Assembly: GCF_001039355.2 (NCBI RefSeq)
Contig: NW_019776113.1
Location: 627,413 to 656,036 of the forward strand
Length of the DNA stretch: 28,624 nt
From: Lingula anatina
Taxonomy: Eukaryota > Brachiopoda > Lingulata > Lingulida > Lingulidae
Reading direction: 5' to 3'
The notes under the pieces are model-generated. The model was not told the DNA's origin. It searched no databases and saw nothing but the letters and a program-made list of their open reading frames with translations. The position numbers and the translations under genes are program-made. Positions within the stretch are counted from its first letter, which is position 1; every line of letters starts with the position of its first letter. Positions 1 to 9,555 of this stretch are shown piece after piece.

Positions 1-910
1 AAATTTTTATTTCATTCGATCCCGCTTTTTTTTTTCGTGATTTTTATTAAATGAGCAAGTAAAAGAAACTATGATAAAACTACATTTTACTGAAATAGAG
101 GCTTTTTCATATTTATTTTTATATACAATGATTCGGGCACGAAGATCGTGATTTAATATTTCTGAGAAACTAATACACGGTGCGTGGTGTCGCTGTGGAG
201 CAAAAGTATGTGAGATACATTGTATGACATGAAATGTAATTGAATTTAAGGTAGCATATAAAGCGACTAGGATATTTTTAACAATTCTACCTGAGTCTTG
301 TTTGGAAGGCTAACAAATAATACAGACTGCGTCAACTGCATTATTGCACTAACAAAACGAGTGTATGCGGCCATGCATTTCAAGTTTCTTTTGACAACCT
401 ATGAACCTATGGATGACTTCACACAATAGTTACTTGAAGCAATGAAACCCTCAGCCTTACTGAAAAAACATCAGTATGCTTACAGAATCCTTTAACCAAG
501 ATTACAACGGAGGGTCAAAATCAAAACGAAGAAATCTATAATTTGTGTTGTGATAAAGACCGCAAACAATGCCTGCACCTGAACTGCAATTTTGCATTGG
601 GGTCACTTTTAATAAATGTACGCTTTGCGACAGACCAGGAAGTGTAATGGGGTCAATATTGGGTAACTGCGGAAAGCAATATGATTGATTAAAAACCCCT
701 GTAACATAATTGCAGTCTTCGAAGCCAGCTGTCTTTATTTCCTCGACCATGCCACATTCTAAAAGCAATGAGAGGATGACTGCATGACCAAACCTCCATG
801 TCCCCTGTACTGTTATTTTTAAATAAAACTTACTCGGTAATTTGGTGGATTCAAGCCTGTGCCATAATCTAACTAGACAACTGTTAAGACGAATCGATGC
901 AAAGAAAGCA

Positions 911-948
<38 letters not shown>

Positions 949-1247
949 GTACGCACACACGTATATCTATAATCCTGGTAGTGCTTTCAATGTAACTCAG
1001 CAATTCACAAAATGCGAATCAGCACATTAACAAATAAGCGTCAACACGGAGGTACAGTCGCGCGCCATCATGTCCTCACAATGTCCTTGTCTTCCTTTCT
1101 CCAAATAACATTCTAAAAGAATATAAGGCATACAAATAGATTCTCCTAATCCAAGTAAACTGAATTTCATGGCTTATAACCTCCACATGACCTAAATACA
1201 TAAAAAAGTTCAACCTTTAAAAAATCACAACAGTCCTGTGTACTTAC
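1..1247 (-). other. Intron 1 of gene C (5' part)
   Basis: Non-coding. Aligns through most of its length with intron 1 of gene A (10570-11854) and gene B (25380-27047). It holds a shared TC/AC microsatellite (911-960) and a conserved donor-like site (GAGTAAGT at 833). A 152-codon open frame (960-502, minus) runs out of the microsatellite; the matching frame is broken in A, so I do not call it a gene. Confidence 0.7.
911..960. repeat. TC/AC microsatellite, gene C intron 1
   Basis: About 12 TC units followed by AC units with GT interruptions. The same compound locus is present in genes A and B. Confidence 0.9.
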
Positions 1248-1427
1248 TTTGATTCTTGGAATGAGTTTAGAATTTTCAGGAATGTCTGGCCCGATTGCAA
1301 TGAGAAGTCCTTCGTAGCCGTTGTCAATCAAAGTAACATTGGCGCGCAGCCTTTGTCCCCTTGCTAATGCCGTAAAAGACAGTAACAGGACCAAATGGGT
1401 TATATGACAGCGAGAGGCTCCCATCAT
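1248..1427 (-). CDS. CLCA-like: Gene C exon 1 (partial gene): CLCA signal peptide
   Basis: 180 nt, 60 codons, starting MMGASRCHITHLVLLLSFTA and ending IPRIK at donor GTAAGT in phase 0, nearly identical to exon 1 of A and B (NGYEGLLIAIGPDIPENSKL). Sequence 1-1247 aligns with intron 1 of gene A, whose exon 2 lies about 100 bp beyond the matching end point, so exon 2 of C should sit just left of the window. The rest of the gene cannot be assessed. Confidence 0.85.
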
Positions 1428-2969
1428 TTCCGCTCATCTGAAAAGCCTTCTCTTGGCAAATGGCGACAGGGAAACATGTCACATCATGGCAAGGCACGTC
1501 GTGTTCAACTTGGAGTCCCACACGTGTATAAGAGATTGCATGAAAAGCACTCCAAATACCTTTACAACTGCAGCAGTGAACATAAAGTACAAAGCCAAAT
1601 AAAACAACAATGGGCACCTTAACCCTAAAAAATGCAGTCAACAGAGATTGTGTTTCTTTAAATCGCGTATAATTTCAATGCAGTAGTCTTGCGTATTATT
1701 CTGACAAAGCCAAGTCATTCAAAGCGAGTTGTTTGAAAAAATTCGAAATATTTGCAGTACAACAATGGTCCATGTCCTTTATGCGAGCTCAGGTACAAAA
1801 CACAATAGCTGTAGGATACCGAAAGTGAGAAATTAACTTATTTATTTTTCTGTTGACTAACTTTACATTTTGCACAAAAGCACCGTGGTGAATAAGCAAT
1901 ACACGCTCTAAACTGAATTATTTACTATCACCCTCACACATGCACAATTAAACAACCACATGTAACAATTCCATACTATAACAGCGTAGTATAAAGACAA
2001 ACTGGTTATATTCCTGTATAGACATACAAATAAAACCAATATTAAAATATACACAGAGTTTTAGTGACATTTAAACAAAACATTGAGGGTTTTTATGCAC
2101 TAACTGTATGTATGTATACAAAGACATGTATACTGCAGTGCTTCATAGATCTTAATGGAATTTTTTATTTACATTATTACTCATAATCATAAAAAATATT
2201 CTTGTCTATAACCCGTAATGCTACTTTTATAAAGAGACACATGTTGTAAGCTGTGTTTTGTTATAGTGCATAATGATCCTTGACGGGGAATATTTCCGTA
2301 GCATAAATGTACACGTCCCTTCAAGATGTATCTGAATTTTAACACAAAGTTAACCATTTCTCATACAAATCTAATACAAATAAACACCTGTCGCCCCGTT
2401 AAAAGACAATTAGCAAGAAATTTCCAATCATGATTGTTCTAGATATTTAAAGAAGAAACTGTATTGATAATCAAACTGTTATAATCAGGGATGTTGTTGA
2501 TGAAGTATAAATTCTATTTCAGCTTACAATGGACACACTTGGTAATAGTCTATATATAATAACGTGTGGCACGCGCTTCCAACGTCTATCTTAAATACGT
2601 ATCACCACTATATGCGCATTCAAGCCAAAGGTTACAGATCACGTCCATCGTCATAAAGAAAAAATAAATTATCCACTTGCCGACCAGCTGTAATTCAGGT
2701 TGGTGTGAGCCAGCGTAGAAAAAAAGTGTAATAGTTTAATGAATGGATTTCATCACCAGAGTCTACTAATTGGAGAAATATCATTGGAAGCCGCTGACTG
2801 GATTGCCATCAACACTAGGAGGATAAATATAACTTCTTAACGCTACTTACTGGATAGTTATGATAAAAATAAAACATATTAGATTAATATATATTGTTAC
2901 AAGAGGTAGTTTAGGGACGCCTGGCTTCCTTATTCCACCTGAACATAGACATGTTTTCAATCCAATTGG
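1428..2969. other. Intergenic region A to C: 3' end of gene A and 5' flank of gene C
   Basis: 1428-2600 aligns with the flank upstream of gene B (27228-28624); 2617-2940 aligns with 12358-12690. A possible minus-strand poly(A) signal ATTAAA lies at 2735-2740. No open frame of note apart from one overlapping exon 1 (see findings). Confidence 0.6.
2735..2740 (-). terminator. Candidate poly(A) signal of gene A
   Basis: ATTAAA on the minus strand, about 230 bp after the stop of tentative exon 14. It is the first canonical or common variant signal after that stop. Weak by itself. Confidence 0.25.
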
Positions 2970-3024
2970 TTAGACACCAGTGTCTCTAAATCCGTCGTTA
3001 TCTCTCCAATTTCGTTGTTTTCCC
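2970..3024 (-). CDS. Gene A exon 14 (tentative): short C-terminal tail
   Basis: Acceptor with a good tract (TATCATATTTTACAG) 290 nt downstream of the exon 13 donor. In the required phase it adds GGKQRNWRDNDGFRDTGV and a TAA at 2972-2970. The tail is basic, like the preceding RRRSR, and ends in T-G-V, a possible class I PDZ ligand. No homologue is visible in gene B. The alternative is a stop at 3311. Confidence 0.45.
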
Positions 3025-3135
3025 CTGTAAAATATGATATCAATAGATACAAAATGTACCAAATATCATCAATTTATGTGATTTGTAAGTTCCTTGAAAT
3101 TGAATAATTATATAATCAGGTACACATTTTTTGAA

Positions 3136-3174
<39 letters not shown>

Positions 3175-6100
3175 TGTGGGGGGATTAAGACCATCTCCGT
3201 TTCAAACGCATTACATTTGAAAAATAAAATACAAGCTAATAACATGTGCAATGTCATTTTCTTTGCTACTTTGATTGTTTCCAAGTAAATACTACATATC
3301 ACTGGATAACTTACCCATCTGATCGACTCCTCCTACGAATGTGTATCCCTAGCGCAATAACTATACAGGTTAATATCAAACTGACCAAAACGGCAACCCC
3401 AGCTACGATATAACCAATAATACCAAACAGTGTGTTCTCCGGGGACGATGATTTAATCGTGCATTTTTCAGTCACCATTTCGGTTATAAGCATAGTTGCT
3501 GTAGCCACTGCAGGTGTTTTGAGTTCAGTTGCTATTGTGATTCTTTCAGTGGTTGCCTCTGTACTTGTTGCTATATCGGGGGAAGGAAAGGGGTTGCTGT
3601 AGACAAAAGAAACAGACACGATGTTTGACTTTGGCTCAGTTGTTGTGCTCTCCTGAGTCGTTGTCTCAGTAGTTGTAATCTCTTGAGTCGTTTGCTCAGT
3701 TGTTGTGCTCGCTTGAGTCGTCGACTCAGTTGTTGTGATCTCTTGAGTAGTTGGCTCAGTTGTTCCTCCTTGGGTCGTTGGTTCATTTGTAGTACTTTCT
3801 TGGGTAGTATACACAGTTGTTGTGGTTATTGCTTCTGTGGTTGCTTCCGTACTTGTTACCGGCGCTGCTGGAGGTAACGGATAGCTGTAGACAAAAGATA
3901 CCGAGACGATATTCGACACTTGTCCTGTCTGATTTTTGTCATCTAGTGCCAGTAGCGCAATGAAATACGTGATATTTGATTTGACTGTTTGGTTGAATTG
4001 GACGATAAAAGTTTCTTTTGCACCCGCTGGCAAGGGTGAATCAAGTTTTCCCTGGATAAGATCCTTGTCAAGGAGTATATATGTGTTACTGAAGTTAAGT
4101 CGGAGTTGTGAGACTGATGTGCTGTAGCGAATAATGTAACTCGATGCTGAAAGGAGGTAAATGAATTAGAATCATCTATATGGAACAAGCAGCTTATGTT
4201 CCTGTTTAACGTTTAGCTTTTTATACTGTTCATATAATGCAACTCGACATTACATTGTAGAATCATCGATCCTTTTTGACGGAGAAAAGTATTTTGTAAT
4301 AAAATAGGCATTATCAGTGTCCTCTAAAAGTGTCTATAAATACTGTATCATGTTTTTTAAATGTATTTATACACTTATATTAAGAAACGTGTTTTTCCTT
4401 TGCTGTGCCTATAACGTTATCGGCATTTGAGGTAATCGCTTTGAATTGCAAGTAAATACATTAGTACTTTGTTCATTTTTTCATCACAAGACAAATTCAA
4501 CACTATAGAATTTTGTGTCGAACATATAACACACGTGACTGTGCATAACAATGAGATATGACACTTAGGCCTCGTTAATAGGACTACTGAATGTGCCATT
4601 AAGGGACATGACGCAAACAACTTCCTATACTTACCATTCCCTTGGTCCAGATCATCACCAGTCGCTGTCCAGGACAATGTAACAGTTTTATTCTCAGTGT
4701 TAACTGCTGCCAGCACCAGGTCGTAGATTCTGCCAGGAGGGTAGAGGTCAGGTGGTTCTGTACCAGGCGTAGAAACTGGGAGATTCTTAACGGTAAACAA
4801 ACCTCCACTGTCAGAACGCTGAAATGGTTCTACAGGCTTGTAGGTGATATCGTCCTGTATGCCGTTTGCTGAAGCTGTAATTATAAAGGTGCTGTTGATG
4901 GTTATAAGCGGATGGCAAACACGGAACGTTATTTTAATGTCCCAATAAACAATAAACGCTATGTTTAATTAATGGTTATGAAACGTTATCTATTTGTTGG
5001 GAATCGTTGGTGATTTAGAATAACTCAGTTAGTTTATTGTAAAAAATCAGAAAAAGAAGTCCATCAATCAACAGTGCGAGACTCTAACTTTGAGACTCTA
5101 ACTTTGTCACTATCAGCAACTGTATAATAGCATTGAACTCATTGCCGCTAGTTCAAGTTGTATTGATTACAATTTACCATCCTTCTTGAGAAAGACTGTT
5201 GGTAATTATTAGCAGCGTTTAATACTCACAGCCAGCGGATTTAACCGAAGCACCTTCTTCCCCTTTTACTACAACTTGCACTGAATGCTTCACGTTGTCT
5301 CCAAAGTTAAGAAAGTACGCTGTGTAGATCCCATCGTTCTTTGCATTATCCGCACCTTTGTGGGAAAATTAAACGTATTTGCTTACCTCATTGATAAAGG
5401 ACATTAATAGTCTATATATTGAGCAAATTAAATTTTTCATTAAGCAGATTCATTTTAAGACACTGACATTTGCAGGATACCTGTATTACAGTAATATCCA
5501 ACATTTGAATATGTCTAATTCCTCGGCAAGAAATGCCATATTCTAAATATCTTTTTCTATGTCTCATATAATTCACTTCATAAAAGTGAAGCACATGTAG
5601 CGTTTGCAATTTGTTTATGACGCAACGCTTGCCAACGCACTTTATTGTTATATCAAATCATTAAAAAAATAAATCAAGAAGGTTAAGCAATCGTAATGGG
5701 AACTTTATTATAACTGAAACGTAGTACGCTAAACGGACGCAGCGTTTATTCTGCGTGATTGTTATGGAACCAGTAACTGGAACATCAATAAATGTAACTT
5801 TACCTGTCCCGTTATCAAACAGCTGTAATGTGTGGATATTACCAGTACCCGTGTCAACATAAGCCATCACAGTGGCGCCAACTACCGGTGTGTAGCCTTG
5901 ACTAACCTCTCCATATATGGCAATGCGGGACAAACTGGGATCTGGAATGAAGATTGTACACGTCACACGAGAATGAATAATATGCGTTGGAACAGCAAAA
6001 AGGGTGCTTGGCAGAACGTGGGCCTATAGCCTTTAGTTGTTAAGCCTCATCAGTCATAATAATTGCATAATGGTAAAGCCACAGTTAAGAAAAAGAAAAC

Positions 6101-9100
6101 AAAAAAGGAACGCATTTGAGTGTCGGAATGGATTCATTTAATTACCATATGTAAGGATGGGGAAAATTGCTGTCTTCCCCAGGAAAATCCATTTTTGGCC
6201 AAAATGAACAGTTGTTATCCTTTGAAGCTTAGTTTTGTGCTGACCCGTATGAGGACGTGCGTGTTTCTTTAATAACAAATAACACATTTACCTGCAATAT
6301 CCACGGTATCACTGCTCACACTGGCACTCAGTACAATGGGTGCAGCGTCTGAAGAGGGGCGTGAAGAGACCTGGACCTGGACAACTGCGTTTCCAGAACC
6401 CAAGCTGGTGACAGTATAGAGCCATTTTCCGACCTGTTTAAGAAAGTACATTTTGGTATGAAATGCACACGTCTTTTACAGAAGTACATGTAATTTATGG
6501 GAATGTTTCATTATCAGATGAAAGAGTATATCAAAAAAATACTGATGCATGACCTCGTTTACTTTCAATTGCTTTGGGCCTGTCTTCTAGAATATCAATT
6601 CTTAAAATGAGGTTTAAAATTCCACAATAAATACATTGTAAATAACACACTGTAATAGAAAAGCTCCATTTCACCACCAAAACGGCGGTGAGTGCAATTT
6701 TTATGAAATCTGTGTTTGCGATCGGACCAGGTGGGCCTTTCTAGATGGCAACCCTACGTAATGATCGCTTAAAACAACATGGAATGTGGGCACTAATTCA
6801 TTAACCACTTAAAAGCACGGGAAAGCTCACGTTTAGTCCAGGAAAATCATTTTAATGACACTTTTCCCGTCAAGATAAAGACTTGTCATCCCTTAAACTT
6901 AAAACCACCCAATTTTCACAATACTAGAAGTATATACTTTATATCTTTATATATATATCTTCAAGTCGCCGTCTCTGAATTTTTTGTGTCAGTCGACGAT
7001 AGACAACAATATAGTCAATTTTAGCAAAACAGAAACATGTCATCATATACCCTACCTGTGCAGTGCCGTTAATATTAATACTCAGTACTCCAGACACGCT
7101 GTCCCGCGTTATGGTCACATTGTCAGGTGCTCTCAATGCCACAGTGATCGAACCAGTGTTCCATGTAAATAAAAAACGTGTGTTGTTTCCAATAGTACTG
7201 TCAATATATATGGAACCCTCGATAGAGCTACCTCCACCGGGGACTGTAAACGATTCTGATAATATCTGTAATTGAAATATTTCCTGGTGAATCACCATGC
7301 AAGTCAATAAGGTAATTTGGGAGCATATTAAGAGCAGTAAGACCCATTATAGAGTGGCCTGAGACTTGTGAGGACCAACCTTTACGTAATTTATTAATAA
7401 CCGTGATTTATTAATAATTTACTTTCAACTTTTAATATTCCCAATACATTGATAAAATATATCGTTCGTTTGCTAGCTCCGAGAACACAGTAGCAGCGCC
7501 GTATTCTCCGCAGGAAGGCTAGAGCTGCATCCTGGCCAAAAATGACTCAAAAATGACTATTGTAATATTTCTTTCATGCAAGACATCAACCCAAAGGGTT
7601 GCGTTTTTTATTTAGTCATTATTATTTATAACACACGCTCTACAACGCCAACAATTTACCTGGACTAAAACATCTTTCTGGACGCTGTTTCTCTGCGTAA
7701 TGGTCTTAGACAAGGAGTCCGTTAAAGAAGTAGATAGAACATTTCCTGTTTCAAAGAACGATAGGCCTCCAGTGTCTTTGGCTAAAGATATCAGTTGTTC
7801 ATCAGCTGCGGCCGTAAAAAGTACGGCATCCACTACGACTTCCTTCAGTATCAGGATTGGCTTCATTTCCCTAATGGTTGGACTGATATTTTCCTCTCCA
7901 TCATTGACAACGACCAAAATACCACCAGCTGCTAACATGTTGCTGTTTTCTAACACCTGGTTGAATACAAATCAGCATTTATCAGTAGATGGGACCGAGC
8001 AGGAAAACTAAAAATACTCAGATATATACATGTACGTGTATATCAGCATACGATTTAAATATTAATACTGTTGTCTTATACACAACTACAATAAATGAGA
8101 TATTCAGATTGGATGTAGTAGCAAAACTGAACAAAAAATACAGCGCAACGATGCTACTTACTGTCCGTCATTATGCACTGGTTACATTTTTACAGTTATG
8201 ATCAATTATTTGATAAAATCCTATATATATATATATGTATAAACAGCCTAATTATACAGAGGAATATGGTATCGACGTACATTTATGCCTTCTTGGAGAC
8301 CACAACCAATGCATGTCCCTCCCCCGGCAGTTATTCCATTAACAATGGAAACCATGTCTTCTCTCACTGATTTGGAACTCATTGTAGTTAGAGGCTTCAT
8401 TATGGTAGTGGAAGCTGTGTCACTATATTTAACTATGCCCACTTGGCTATCTTCGTCAACAGTGTTGAGTAGAAACTCTGCACACGCCTTCTTCAGGTTC
8501 TCCAATCTGCTCTAAAATATTGGATGAAATTTATGTTTTTCTTACAACTGTAATACGTAAATCTCTCTTTATCTTCTCTTTCATTATTTATTTTTCAATC
8601 TATGTGTTTATCTACTAATATATCTACTTAATTAATTTTTTTGCTGCATCCGTCCTGTCGAGGTCACTGTATTTTGAGTGTTGAGCACTTACTCCCCCCA
8701 TACTTCCGGACACGTCGAGAACCAGTACATATCTCTTGGAGTGCTGTTGAACCACTTTGAAAGTGGGAGTTGTATCTATATCATCTTGTACAGGAGGATT
8801 AGTATCTAAAAAATAAACACTCCTTTATTAAAATTCTGCTTGATGAGTAAATCATTATTTTTCAGGCGACCTGGATATATATTAATTACGTTTGGAATGC
8901 TCTTTACAATTATCGGGCGAACGTACTAGTATTTCTGTGACTTCTTTTAAAAAATCAATCTCATCTTTTCATTCCAGAAATTGGACTATTTTCAACTAAT
9001 ATTCACTTCAAACACAAAATTCGGAAATGATCTGTTAGTGGATTGTCATTATTACTGCTATTTTTACGAATAATGAAACCTGAGCCTTACTGTTCCTAAA

Positions 9101-9492
9101 ATCCTCGTGTTCTCTCATGACTTCCCAGGCACTCCTGCCACCACAGAGTCTATTCTGCCTGTTAGGAGCCTGGTCGTTATGTAGGTCAAGTGCATCTGTC
9201 TCATTATTGTCACAGAACCCGATAACCTGCAGTAATAATTGTGTATCTCAATATCTTGACACCACTGGGTTGGTGTAGCAACATCACAAACATGGTAGTA
9301 TCCTCTTTTGAAAATATCAGTTATTATGACACCCTTAAGGTTATTTTGTTATAACTAACAGTTCATATGCATTCAAACAGAGTTGATGTAGATGTAACAT
9401 ATCTCCTCTGTACTAATCTCTTTCATCCGAAATACAATACATTAAAATGTTTATCGGTCGCGCATGCGTTTGACCTTATAGACAAAGAAATG

Positions 9493-9555
<63 letters not shown>

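Noticed and set aside
502-960. 152-codon minus-strand open frame in intron 1 of gene C
   Set aside because: It begins inside the TC/AC microsatellite, and the matching frame in gene A is broken after a short shared stretch (KTAGFE), with no family resemblance.
5661-5803. Exon 10 of gene A stays open into intron 10 (VTFIDVPVTGSITITQNK)
   Set aside because: A good donor (GTAAAG) sits at the position used in gene B, the next CLCA exon joins in phase, and the extra peptide has no counterpart in B.
9495-9553. Poly-A tract as the tail of a retrotransposed sequence
   Set aside because: No SINE or processed-gene body and no target duplication beside it; treated as a simple repeat.
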